Assembly (NCBI GenBank): GCA_902779865.1
Contig: CACZDG010000048.1
Span: 1 to 39,952 of the forward strand
Source of the DNA: an uncultured bacterium
Lineage (GTDB): Bacteria > Verrucomicrobiota > Kiritimatiellia > RFP12 > UBA1067
Reading direction: 5' to 3'
Length of the DNA stretch: 39,952 nt
The notes under the pieces are model-generated. The model ran no database searches, was not told where the DNA came from, and saw only the letters and a program-made list of their open reading frames with translations. Positions 23,814 through 32,671 of this stretch are shown here, one piece after another (position 1 is the stretch's first letter; every line of letters begins with the position of its first letter). The position numbers and the translations under genes are program-made.

Positions 23814-24771
23814 ATGAGTGCGAGCGAAAACCAGATTGTCGTGTATCAGCCGAACGAAACCGTCCGACTGGACGTGCGTCTTGAAAACGAGACGGTGTGG
23901 CTTAACCGTCATCAGATGGCCCAGCTCTTTGGACGTGACGTTAAGACTATCGGCAAGCACATCGCAAATGCTTTGTCCGAAGAACTTGCCTGTGTTCCAG
24001 TTGTCTCAGATTTTGCGACAACTCGACGATGCCAGGTGTCAACTGTCGCATGTCGCAAAATTTGCGACAACTGCCGCAGATGGGAAAGTCTATCAGGTTG
24101 AGTATTACAATCTGGACGTGATCTTATCTGTTGGTTATCGTGTAAAATCTGCGCAGGGCATTTTGTTTCGCCGGTGGGCAAATGCCGTACTCAAGGAATA
24201 CTTGCTTCGCGGATATTCTGTCAACACCCGCTTGAACCAACTTGAAGACAAGGTAGATCGCCGACTTGCGAAGACGGAGGCGGACGTGGCCAACTTGAAA
24301 GAGAAGGTCGATTTCTTCGTGCAGACGCAGACACCTCCTTTGCAGGGCGTGTTCTACGACGGGCAGTTGTGGGATGCGCGGGTGCTGGTGCTGAAGTTGA
24401 TTCAGAGTGCGAAGCGGTCGTTGATTCTGATCGACAATTGGGCGACGCCGGAAACGCTTGATCTTTTCGCCAAGAAGCGCAAGGGCGTGAAGGTGACGAT
24501 TATCACCTCGGAACATTACGACAAAAAGCACGTACCGCACCGCAAGATTTCGGATGCCGACATCGCGACCTTCAACGCGCAGTATCCAAAACTCGCCGTC
24601 CGCTACAATGAAACCTTTCACGACCGCTTCCTCATCATCGACGACAAGGAATTGTATCTGATAGGTGCGTCGCTGAAAGACCTCGGCCGCAAGTGCTTCG
24701 GCTTTACCAAGATGGACGCGAGCGCAATCCGCGGCATCAAGAAATCGGCGTTTGGGGTAGACGCAAGGTAG
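23814..24771 (+). pseudogene. RhuM-family protein, copy 3 (frameshifted)
   Basis: 5' frame: ENQIVVYQPNETVRLDVRL, then VWLNRHQMAQLFGRDVKTIGKHIANALSEEL, a complete HTH, ending VVSDFATT before the frame breaks near 24025. A second frame takes over with VAKFATTAADGKVYQVEYYN, LDVILSVGYRVKSAQGILFRRWA, a coiled region, QTPPLQGVFYDGQLWDAR and the PLD-like HDRFLIIDDKELYLIGASLK. The break zone looks like a diverged ~52-bp duplication: TTTGCGACAACT occurs at 24013 and again at 24061. The C-terminal 220 residues are the best preserved of the array. Confidence 0.78.
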
Positions 24772-24825
24772 TTTGTGAAGACGCTGGAGCTGTAATTCAA
24801 CTATCAACTATTGTGCGAGGGTGAA

Positions 24826-26739
24826 ATGAAAATCAAGGAAATACATGTAAGCCATTACTGCTCGTTCGGGCATGTTGCATGGGTGTCATTCAGTTCAAAC
24901 ATCATGGCGTTGATTGGACGCAATGGTGTCGGTAAGACGAACGCCCTTGATGCCATATCGCGCATGAAATTCTTCTGCGATGAGGTCGAGCGTGTTATTC
25001 CGGCACGAGCCGTCAATCAAAACACAGGCGAATCACCTGTTCTAAAGATTTTTGCGACTCTGGATGAGCAGGATATAGCGGAGTTAGGTTCCGAGATTGT
25101 CGGAGAAGAAGAAAACCGCGATGTGGGATATATGTTCACCTACGACAAATCCACTCGACGAACCCAGCTGTCGTTTTCAGGATTGTTTTTCTCGGTCATG
25201 CAAGATATTAAGGAATTGGCGAACTTGCGCGACGAGCTTAAAGAGTTTGGAGATTTTTTAAGGGAGAAGCGGATATTGAATGATGAACATTACCAGCGTC
25301 TTGTGTGGGCTCTCAAAGAATATGGCAGATTCTATATTCCAAACATTTCAGAACTTGTGTCTTGGGCATTGCAGAATCTTATCCATCACCTTGACGAGCA
25401 ACGCCGAAGCAAATTGAAGCTGTTGCTTGAACCATTACGAGACGCATTGGAAAAGCGCTATACGGCATTTCGCAAGATATCGCCACAGATTCACCTTTTC
25501 GAAGATGCCGCCGAGTTTCCCAATGCATACAATATCGATGAAGTCAAATCCTGGGATCATCGCATCAGTCGTGATAAGAAAATCGCGCTTGAACGTTTCC
25601 TGGGTGCGGTTGGCAGTTCTCGCAAAGAGTTGATTGCGGCATTTGACGAGAAAAATGAGAGTGTGCGCAATAATATACAAGATCGTATCGCCAAGGAGAC
25701 TCGAAAGCTGATGCGGGAATTTAACGATTCCTATCTAAAGGGATCGGCAGAAATTGAGCTCAATGTCAAGTTCGACGGATCGTGTCTTCGGTTCACCGTT
25801 TGCAATGCCGATACGACCGGTAGTGTTTTGTGGTCTGAGGCAAGTTCTGGCGTACGCTGGTATCTAAGCGCATTCTTCGAATTGAAACGTGCGTTGCACT
25901 CCCGCAATAGCATCATCCTGATTGATGAACCTGCGATACACCTGCACATAATGGCACAGAAGGAAGTCCTGAAGTTGCTTCAAAAATTGGCGCAGGGGAC
26001 GAAATATGTGCTGTACACGACACACAGCCCCTATCTTATCGATAAGAACAGGCTTGGGGATGTCAAGGCGATTGTTCGCCAATCAAATACATCGATCATT
26101 GAGAATCTGACGGCTATTGAGGATTGTCCCAGCCGGATGGAAGTTCTTACGCCGGTTTGCCATGCGCTTGGATATGACATGTCCATGAGTTTAACACCGC
26201 AAACATCACGTATGAATCTGGTCGTCGAGGGAATATCTGACGCGTATTACATCAATGCAATGCTGACGTTTCTGAAAGTCTCTGACGAAGACAGGCCGTT
26301 TGTGATTCCATGTCAGGGTGCGCCATCTGTACCCAATGTTCTTTCTATTTTGATGGGGTGGGGCTTGCCGTTTTCCGTTCTGCTCGATTACGACGAAGAG
26401 GGGCTTAAAACTTCCAAGAAAATCGACACGGCTTTTGGCGAGACCGGATTTCACGTCTGCATGGTGTCGCGTGAGCGAGGAAGCCAGATTGAAAATCTTC
26501 TTTCGTCCGAAGACTATCGGAAGGTGTGTGGCAAAGAGTTTGATCCGACGGACATCAAGAAGTCGAAGACGGCAAAGGCGCGTCGATTCGCGGCTATGGT
26601 TGAATCTGGTGAATTGATCCCAGACGAAATAACAATTAAGAACTTCAACCGGATATTCAGTTGGCTTGAGATCCTCAATTGGGAAGGGGCTTCTGATGAT
26701 GAACTTGAATGGTCTTGCAAGCATCGCAACAATGCGTAG
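24826..26739 (+). CDS. OLD-family ATPase/TOPRIM endonuclease
   Basis: A 637-residue protein with an ABC/SMC-type ATPase followed by a TOPRIM nuclease, as in phage-defence OLD nucleases. Walker A is GRNGVGKTN (residues ~31-39), a signature-like SSGVRWYLSAF precedes Walker B (SIILIDEPAIHLH), and the switch His is in YTTHSPYLID (~400). The TOPRIM metal residues are in LVVEGISDAYY (~466) and LLDYDEEG (~520). It probably acts on DNA as an ATP-regulated nuclease. The start at 24826 follows GAGGG; no separate promoter is clear. It is the first gene of a run with mod, fic and res (55-base gap to mod). No helicase partner is adjacent, so it is not a standard Gabija pair. Confidence 0.85.
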   Translation: MKIKEIHVSHYCSFGHVAWVSFSSNIMALIGRNGVGKTNALDAISRMKFFCDEVERVIPARAVNQNTGESPVLKIFATLDEQDIAELGSEIVGEEENRDVGYMFTYDKSTRRTQLSFSGLFFSVMQDIKELANLRDELKEFGDFLREKRILNDEHYQRLVWALKEYGRFYIPNISELVSWALQNLIHHLDEQRRSKLKLLLEPLRDALEKRYTAFRKISPQIHLFEDAAEFPNAYNIDEVKSWDHRISRDKKIALERFLGAVGSSRKELIAAFDEKNESVRNNIQDRIAKETRKLMREFNDSYLKGSAEIELNVKFDGSCLRFTVCNADTTGSVLWSEASSGVRWYLSAFFELKRALHSRNSIILIDEPAIHLHIMAQKEVLKLLQKLAQGTKYVLYTTHSPYLIDKNRLGDVKAIVRQSNTSIIENLTAIEDCPSRMEVLTPVCHALGYDMSMSLTPQTSRMNLVVEGISDAYYINAMLTFLKVSDEDRPFVIPCQGAPSVPNVLSILMGWGLPFSVLLDYDEEGLKTSKKIDTAFGETGFHVCMVSRERGSQIENLLSSEDYRKVCGKEFDPTDIKKSKTAKARRFAAMVESGELIPDEITIKNFNRIFSWLEILNWEGASDDELEWSCKHRNNA

Positions 26740-26794
26740 TTTGCTATTTGTGGCATTGACCACTTTGAACCTATTTGCTGAAGGAGAGTACAAA

Positions 26795-28441
26795 ATGCCG
26801 ATGTTGAAATGGGCGGGGAAAGAGAAGGTCGTAAACCACCACAATGATGTGCCGTTCAGGGTGCTTGAACGGAAGTGGGCGTTTGGCGATGCCGCGTCCA
26901 CAAATGGCGAGAACATGGTCGTTCACGGCGACAACCTTGCCGCGCTCAAGGCGCTTCTGCCGCAGTATGAGGGCAAAGTCAAGTGTATCTACATCGATCC
27001 GCCATACAACACCGGCAACGAGGGATGGGTTTATAGCGACAACGTGAACGATCCGCAGATCAAGAAATGGCTGGGTGAAGTCGTCGGCAAGGAGGGCGAG
27101 GATTTCTCTCGTCACGACAAATGGCTCTGCATGATGTATCCGCGTCTGCGGCTCTTGCAGAAGCTGCTTTCCAATGACGGCGTGATTTTTATCAGCATTG
27201 ATGACAATGAGTTTGCGAACTTGCGACTCGTTTGTGATGAGATATTCGGGAGTCAAAACTTTGTTGCGACCCTAACGTGGAAGAGCAGGGCGAAACCATC
27301 TAATACTGGTAAAGCGAAATATAAACCCCAGAACGACGCCGAATTCGTTTTGTGTTACAAGGGCAAGGGTGAGGCTAATTTTTTATGCGTAACATCTGGC
27401 AAGCCGCGCAGTTATCCACACGAAGACAAAGATGGAAGGTATCGTCTTCAGACCATTCTGAAATCAAATCGGGGAGAGAATAAGCGTGAAACGATGACAT
27501 TCTCGCTTGCAGGTTATACGCCTCCACCGACCAAACGATGGCAAGCCGGCGAAGAGAAGATCAAGGAACTGTATGCCAAGAATCGGATTACCTTTGAGAC
27601 CGGTGAGCCGATGTTGAAATACTATGAACATGAGGAAAAAGAGGAGGTCGCTCCGTTTTGGTGCCATATTCCGAGAGAAGTGAGCGGGACGGCCGAAGGC
27701 GGTAAAATGGTGCTGAATCAATTATTGGGAAACATGCATGGTTTTGACACCGTAAAACCACTTGAACTGATAGAGTACCTTTTGAAACATGCGTTGCCCA
27801 ATGATGCCCTTGTCCTTGATTCCTTTGCTGGCTCTGGTACGACGGCTCATGCGGTTCTTAAGATGAACAAGGAGGATGGCGGCAACAGAAAGTTCATTTT
27901 GATTGAGATGATGGACTATGCCGACACGGTGACGGCAGAGCGAGTGAAGCGTGTTATAAGCGGCTATGGAGAAGGTGACAAGGCCGTGGAGGGAACTGGC
28001 GGCGGGTTCGGCTACTACGAACTCGGCGAGCCGCTGATGATCGGCGAGAATCTTAACGAGAACTTGCCTCTTGAGAAGATTCGGGAATACGTGTGGTACA
28101 TGGAGACACGAGGCGCGGGAAGTGTTGCCAATGTGGAAGTGTTGCCAATAGCCAATGCCCATTCTCAATCGGAAAATGGCAACATTGGAATTGGCAACAC
28201 TGGCAACATTGGCAACATTAAAAATGATCCGTATCTTCTTGGAATAGCGGATGGCGCGGCTTACTACTTCTGCTATGAGAAGGGATCGGCGGTGAAGCTA
28301 AACCGCGCACTTCTCAGAAAGCTTAAGACCAAGGCAGAGCGATATGTCGTTTATGCCGACATCTGTCTTTTGGATGATACGGAACTTGAGAAATACAACA
28401 TCACCTTCAAGAAGATTCCGCGTGACATTGCAAGGCTGTAA
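26795..28441 (+). CDS. mod: Type III restriction-modification DNA methyltransferase (Mod)
   Basis: An N6-adenine methyltransferase of the beta arrangement (548 residues). The catalytic motif YIDPPYNTGNEGW is near residue 68 and the AdoMet motif DSFAGSGTTAHAVLKM near 342, with the target-recognition region between them. It should methylate the site recognised by the downstream Res subunit. Residues ~444-474 are an odd stretch (NGNIGIGNTGNIGNI) encoded by a palindromic element inserted in frame. The start at 26795 follows AAGGAGAG; an upstream ATG in the same frame overlaps the OLD gene. The fic gene follows after 12 bases. Confidence 0.9.
   Translation: MPMLKWAGKEKVVNHHNDVPFRVLERKWAFGDAASTNGENMVVHGDNLAALKALLPQYEGKVKCIYIDPPYNTGNEGWVYSDNVNDPQIKKWLGEVVGKEGEDFSRHDKWLCMMYPRLRLLQKLLSNDGVIFISIDDNEFANLRLVCDEIFGSQNFVATLTWKSRAKPSNTGKAKYKPQNDAEFVLCYKGKGEANFLCVTSGKPRSYPHEDKDGRYRLQTILKSNRGENKRETMTFSLAGYTPPPTKRWQAGEEKIKELYAKNRITFETGEPMLKYYEHEEKEEVAPFWCHIPREVSGTAEGGKMVLNQLLGNMHGFDTVKPLELIEYLLKHALPNDALVLDSFAGSGTTAHAVLKMNKEDGGNRKFILIEMMDYADTVTAERVKRVISGYGEGDKAVEGTGGGFGYYELGEPLMIGENLNENLPLEKIREYVWYMETRGAGSVANVEVLPIANAHSQSENGNIGIGNTGNIGNIKNDPYLLGIADGAAYYFCYEKGSAVKLNRALLRKLKTKAERYVVYADICLLDDTELEKYNITFKKIPRDIARL
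28124..28216. repeat. Palindromic element, copy B (in frame inside mod)
   Basis: Exactly 93 bp (31 codons) with imperfect inverted arms: left GTTGCCAATGTGGAAGTG, right ending CTGGCAACATTGGCAAC. The same building blocks occur in copy A. The mod frame stays open through it and yields an Asn/Gly/Ile repeat, which resembles the in-gene palindromic elements known from Rickettsia, though the sequence is different. Confidence 0.8.
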
Positions 28442-28453
28442 GGAGATCATGCA

Positions 28454-29605
28454 ATGAACGACTTTGACGAATATCTTGTAGCGGGAGAGCCCGACAAGCG
28501 CGAGCGCGCATACGGGTGGGCTACGGCAATCGGCCTTCAGGATGTGGACGGACTGAAGGTTTCAGACTTTCTGCTCAATACCGCGAAGCGCAACATCGAG
28601 GGCGAGATAACCCAGGTGGAGGCCGGGAAGATCATTGATGCCTACTACGAAACAAAGGAGGGGCATGATCAGCCGGAGGACAGAAAAGAGGCGGACAAGG
28701 TTGCGCGTAGAATCAATGAGACGATAAATTCTCCGACTTTCCGTTTTTCGCCGGAATACTATATCGGATTGCACGGCCGGCTTTTCAAGGATGTGTACTC
28801 TCATGCCGGAAAGATACGCGATGTGGAGCTTACGAAGCGAGAATGGGTGTTGAACGGTGATACGGTCAACTATACGCCGTCGTTCATGGTGAAAGAATCG
28901 CTTGCGTATGATTTCGCAGAAGAAAAGAAATTCCGTTACAGCGGACTTTCCGAGGATGCGTTTGCGGAACATTTCGCGTCTTTCATTTCGGGACTCTGGC
29001 AGATTCATCCGTTCAGAGAGGGCAACACGAGGACCGTCGCGGTTTTCGCCATCAAGTACCTGCGTTCCATGCGCTATGATGTGACGAATGCCCTGTTCAA
29101 GGAGAAGTCGTGGTATTTCAGAAATGCGCTTGTGCGGGCGAACTATGAGAATCCCAAACTAAATGTTGAGAAGACGCAACTTCCTCTGGAGGAGTTCTTT
29201 AAGGTTCTCATATACGGATATGACATTGAACTGCGTAATAGATTTTTACGTATTGGGTACGAGCATGGGACGCAAAAGGCCGAAGCTGTGAGGCATTTAC
29301 ACCGACATGACGTCGGTATAAATGTCGGTATAAATGACGGTGTAAACAGAGGGGATGACGGTGTAAATGACGGTGTAAACAGCGGGAAGAACGACCTAAT
29401 AGGAAGATATGCACTCTCGGAACGGGAAGAAAAGGCTGTTATGGCGATACTTCGAGATAATCGCATTACAGCGAAACAATTAGCGGACATTCTTTCGGTT
29501 AAAAAGCGACAGGCAGAGCGAATAATAGCATCGCTTAAACGGAAAACGCCACTTCGTAGAGATGGAGCGGATAAAAATGGCCGTTGGGTTTTCGAGGAGG
29601 TTTGA
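28454..29605 (+). CDS. Fic domain protein with C-terminal winged helix
   Basis: A predicted AMP-transferase (383 residues). The Fic motif HPFREGNTRT is at residues 185-194, with the catalytic His. The flap region RDVELTKREWVLNGDTVNY precedes it. The N-terminal KRNIEGEITQVEAGKIIDAYY resembles a VbhA-type antitoxin segment fused to the enzyme, which would keep it inhibited. Residues 287-309 are a tetrapeptide repeat (VGIN/DGVN) encoded by 12-bp DNA repeats. Next comes a winged helix-turn-helix (NRITAKQLADILSVKKRQAERII). It lies between mod and res, 12 bases after mod and 2 bases before res, so it is part of that operon. Confidence 0.88.
   Translation: MNDFDEYLVAGEPDKRERAYGWATAIGLQDVDGLKVSDFLLNTAKRNIEGEITQVEAGKIIDAYYETKEGHDQPEDRKEADKVARRINETINSPTFRFSPEYYIGLHGRLFKDVYSHAGKIRDVELTKREWVLNGDTVNYTPSFMVKESLAYDFAEEKKFRYSGLSEDAFAEHFASFISGLWQIHPFREGNTRTVAVFAIKYLRSMRYDVTNALFKEKSWYFRNALVRANYENPKLNVEKTQLPLEEFFKVLIYGYDIELRNRFLRIGYEHGTQKAEAVRHLHRHDVGINVGINDGVNRGDDGVNDGVNSGKNDLIGRYALSEREEKAVMAILRDNRITAKQLADILSVKKRQAERIIASLKRKTPLRRDGADKNGRWVFEEV
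29312..29380 (+). repeat. In-frame 12-bp tandem repeats in fic
   Basis: Five units: GTCGGTATAAAT twice, GACGGTGTAAAC, a 9-base spacer, GACGGTGTAAAT, GACGGTGTAAAC. The unit length keeps the frame, so copy-number changes would only alter linker length. Confidence 0.85.
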
Positions 29606-29607
29606 CG

Positions 29608-32250
29608 ATGGAGCTCAAGAATTACCAGAAGCTTGTTCTCAAAGACATTGACGCATATCTTGACGCGCTGATGAAGACGGACGGGATTAACGCCGCATGG
29701 AAGGAGTATTGGGCAAGCAAAGGAATCGGGGCGGGATTTGCCGCCTACTACGACGATCTTGCTGGTACGCCTAACGTGTGCATAAAGGTGCCGACTGGCG
29801 GCGGCAAGACATTTCTCGCGGCATCTTCCGTCAAGACGGTGTTCGACAAGCTGCCGACGGGAAAGACGAAGTTCGTGGTGTGGCTTGTGCCGAGCGACGC
29901 GATTCTCACGCAGACCGTCGCAAATCTGTCGAATCCGAACCATCCGTATCGGCAACGGCTCGACAGGGACTTTGGCGGATGCGTCAATGTCTATACGAAG
30001 GAACAGCTTCTAAACGCCCAGAACTTCAAGCCGGCGGATGTCATGGAGAACTTGAGCATAGCGATATTCTGCTATGCGTCGATCCGCGCCAATCCGAAGA
30101 GCAAGGACGACAAGAAAATCTATCAGGAAAACGGCAACCTTCTTGGTTTCGCGGAGATGTTCAACGACAAGGAACTTCTTTTGGCCGATACGCCTGATAC
30201 TGCCTTGCTGCAGGTCATCCGCCAGATGAATCCTGTTGTTGTGGTGGACGAGAGCCACAATGCGAAAAGCGAGTTGAGCATTGCCATGCTCCAGAACCTG
30301 AATCCGTCTTTTGTCCTTTCCATGACGGCTACGCCAACCAAGCGGAGCAACATTATTTCGTATGTGAACGCGCGGGAGTTGAAGAAGGAGAACATGGTAA
30401 AGCTGCCGGTCGTGGTGTACAACCGTCCAGACCGAAAAAGCGTAATCTACGATGCGGTAAAACTGCGCGGCGTACTGGAACTGAAGGCAAAGGCGGAGGC
30501 GACATCTGGCGGGAACTATGTGCGTCCGATTGTGTTGTTTCAGGCCCAACCCAAAAATACCGAGGATTCGGCGACGTTCGAGAAGATCAAGGCGAAACTT
30601 GTCGCGATTGGCATAAAGGCGGAAGAGATTGCGATAAAGACCGCAGAGAAGGACGACCTCAAGGCGATCGATCTCATGGCGTCAAATTGCCCTGTCCGCT
30701 ACATCATAACCGTCAATGCGCTCAAGGAAGGGTGGGATTGTCCGTTTGCATACGTTCTTGCGTCGCTTGCCAACAAGACATCGCAAGTAGATGTCGAGCA
30801 GATCGTAGGCCGTATACTTCGACAGCCTTATGCCAGAAAGCATGGCGAGAAGCTTCTCAACATGTCGTATGTGCTTGCTTGCAGTGCGGATTTCCAGGCA
30901 ACAGTCAAGAGCGTGGTGGATGGCCTCAACGGAGCCGGATTCAGCGCGAGTGATTATCGCGTGGCGGATGCAAATGTCATGGAGACGGCACCATCGCCAG
31001 AACTAGTCCAGACGACATTGGACGATTTCTCGGAGGTCAAGCCATGCGAGCCGTCCAACAAAGATTTAGAAGACGATCTTTCTGATGTGCCGGACGAAAA
31101 GATCGATATTCCGAAACAAGACGATGTGGAGACGCAGACGAATACAGATGCCGCCATTGGCGAAATTATCAATACAGCCGAGGCGCAGGGTGACGATTAC
31201 GAGCAGAAAAACAAAGAAGCCGGTGATGATGGTTTGTTTAATCTGGGAGTTCCAAACGTGAAAATACATCGCATGCAGCCAGAGTTCGCCGCTGAAGCGG
31301 CGCAGTTGGAGATTCCGCAGTTCATGGTGCAGGATGATGCCGGCATGTTCGGTGGCGACGAATTGCTGGTGCCTCTGAATGAGACTGCGTTGCTTGATGG
31401 ATTCACTCTTGCGGCGAAGGATGCCGCAGTGCCATTCAATCTTGCAGTTTCAGGAGCCGTTCGCGTTGACATATCCGAAAGCGGGGATGTTACGCCAAAG
31501 TGCAAGCAGCTGACGAAATCAGAACTTGAGTATTTCTCCGCACAACTTGCGACAAAGACTACTGACGACAGGATAAATGCTTTGCTCAACATGGCAGCAA
31601 CACAGCTTGACAGTAAGATTGACTTCTGCCAGAAGAAGGAGATCAAGGACTATGTTGTGCGTGTTGCGCAGCAGCTTCCTGCCGCTGAGCGCAACCAACT
31701 GTCATTGGAGCTCTTGCCGTCGTTTGTCCAGTGCGTCAGGGACAAAATAGACAAACTTGCGAAGCAACACAAGAGGTTGGCTTTCAGCGACAAGATAAAT
31801 CAGAACGTCGTGGTGTGCAAGGCAAATTACAAGTTGCCGCAGACGATACAGCCGATTCCTGCCGTTACTTATATTGAGAAATCTTTGTACACGGGTGAAT
31901 ATGCCGACATGAACCCTGAGGAGTTCTCGGTGATTCAGGCAATCGCAAGTAAGGAGAACGTGAAATGGTGGCATCGGATCAAAGACCGCAAGGGGTTCTG
32001 CATCAACGGTTTTATAAATCACTATCCTGACTTTATGGTTTATACCGATAAAGGCAATGTGGTGTTGGTTGAGTATAAAGGCGCAGACAGAGATGGTAGC
32101 GATTCTCAGGCAAAGGCGGAACTTGGACGAATCTGGGCTGACAATGCGGGGCAAAAGTACAAATACTTCATGGTGTTCCTGAAAGATGGCGATGCCGTAC
32201 AGGGTGCATTGAAGATCGACGCGTTCTTGAATACCATTGAGAAGTTGTAA
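29608..32250 (+). CDS. res: Type III restriction endonuclease subunit (Res)
   Basis: An SF2 helicase/nuclease of 880 residues that cuts DNA with Mod after ATP-driven translocation. The Walker A PTGGGKT is at residues 62-68, the DESH box (VVVDESHN) at ~214, SMTATP shortly after, and the arginine-finger motif QIVGRILRQP at 398-407. The PD-(D/E)xK nuclease lies at the C-terminus: PDF at ~807 and EYK at 822-824. All motifs are intact. The start at 29608 follows GAGGAGG with ideal spacing, 2 bases after the fic stop. Downstream are only gene fragments. Confidence 0.92.
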   Translation: MELKNYQKLVLKDIDAYLDALMKTDGINAAWKEYWASKGIGAGFAAYYDDLAGTPNVCIKVPTGGGKTFLAASSVKTVFDKLPTGKTKFVVWLVPSDAILTQTVANLSNPNHPYRQRLDRDFGGCVNVYTKEQLLNAQNFKPADVMENLSIAIFCYASIRANPKSKDDKKIYQENGNLLGFAEMFNDKELLLADTPDTALLQVIRQMNPVVVVDESHNAKSELSIAMLQNLNPSFVLSMTATPTKRSNIISYVNARELKKENMVKLPVVVYNRPDRKSVIYDAVKLRGVLELKAKAEATSGGNYVRPIVLFQAQPKNTEDSATFEKIKAKLVAIGIKAEEIAIKTAEKDDLKAIDLMASNCPVRYIITVNALKEGWDCPFAYVLASLANKTSQVDVEQIVGRILRQPYARKHGEKLLNMSYVLACSADFQATVKSVVDGLNGAGFSASDYRVADANVMETAPSPELVQTTLDDFSEVKPCEPSNKDLEDDLSDVPDEKIDIPKQDDVETQTNTDAAIGEIINTAEAQGDDYEQKNKEAGDDGLFNLGVPNVKIHRMQPEFAAEAAQLEIPQFMVQDDAGMFGGDELLVPLNETALLDGFTLAAKDAAVPFNLAVSGAVRVDISESGDVTPKCKQLTKSELEYFSAQLATKTTDDRINALLNMAATQLDSKIDFCQKKEIKDYVVRVAQQLPAAERNQLSLELLPSFVQCVRDKIDKLAKQHKRLAFSDKINQNVVVCKANYKLPQTIQPIPAVTYIEKSLYTGEYADMNPEEFSVIQAIASKENVKWWHRIKDRKGFCINGFINHYPDFMVYTDKGNVVLVEYKGADRDGSDSQAKAELGRIWADNAGQKYKYFMVFLKDGDAVQGALKIDAFLNTIEKL

Positions 32251-32324
32251 TATGTATGTAGATGATGAGGTGTGGTGGTATGTGGATCGCACCGAACTCT
32301 GAAAGCGAGAAAGGAGCAAAGGCG

Positions 32325-32462
32325 ATGAATCTGAAGGACGAAATACTTGCTGGCGAATCATACTCGCTTGAATTCAAGCTTGTCCCGAACGAGGACAGAA
32401 TCAAATACCTGAAGACGGTGGTCGCGTTTGCCAACGGCAGGGGTGGATGGGGATTGTCATGA
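32325..32462 (+). pseudogene. AlbA_2/Schlafen-type N-terminal fragment 1
   Basis: Forty-five codons after a good ribosome site (AAAGGAG). LEFKLVPNEDRIKYLKTVVAFANGRGG is the opening of AlbA_2 (AAA-4, Schlafen-like) DNA-binding proteins. The frame stops exactly where the next strand of the domain should follow. The remaining ~400 residues expected for the family are absent. Confidence 0.75.
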
Positions 32463-32474
32463 AGGAAAACACAA

Positions 32475-32627
32475 ATGAACGCTGAAGAATTTGAAAAGAT
32501 TGTCGCAAGGCACGAGATGCAGTGCCTGGAGCTGAAGGAGTCTTTCAATGTCGAGTGCATCGAGACGGCTTGCGCGTTCTCGTTGCACGAAGGGCGAATT
32601 TTCCCTGTATGTGCAATAATGGGTTAG
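32475..32627 (+). pseudogene. AlbA_2/Schlafen-type N-terminal fragment 2
   Basis: Fifty codons beginning MNAEEFEKIVARHEMQCLELKE, then ETACAFS, which again is an AlbA_2 start (LELKESF... ETACAF). The match ends at ~32585; the following residues are unrelated. It starts 12 bases after fragment 1 and is a different paralogue. Confidence 0.7.
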
Positions 32628-32643
32628 TAGGGTAGCGGCAGTA

Positions 32644-32652
32644 TGGTATAAT
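32644..32652 (+). promoter_or_regulatory. Extended -10 promoter of the third AlbA_2 fragment
   Basis: TGG-TATAAT, 19 bases before the ATG at 32672, with GGAGGAAATGAC as ribosome site. The promoter is intact although the gene is not. Confidence 0.55.
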
Positions 32653-32671
32653 CTTGTGCGGAGGAAATGAC

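Noticed and set aside
21988-24101. Programmed ribosomal frameshifting in the RhuM copies
   Set aside because: The frame changes have different signs in different copies, no shared slippery sequence is seen, and copy 2 also lost its HTH and centre. Decay explains this better.
24826-26739. Gabija or PARIS defence pair
   Set aside because: The OLD-type protein fuses ATPase and TOPRIM and has no UvrD-like helicase next to it, and no separate TOPRIM partner. It is described only as OLD-family.
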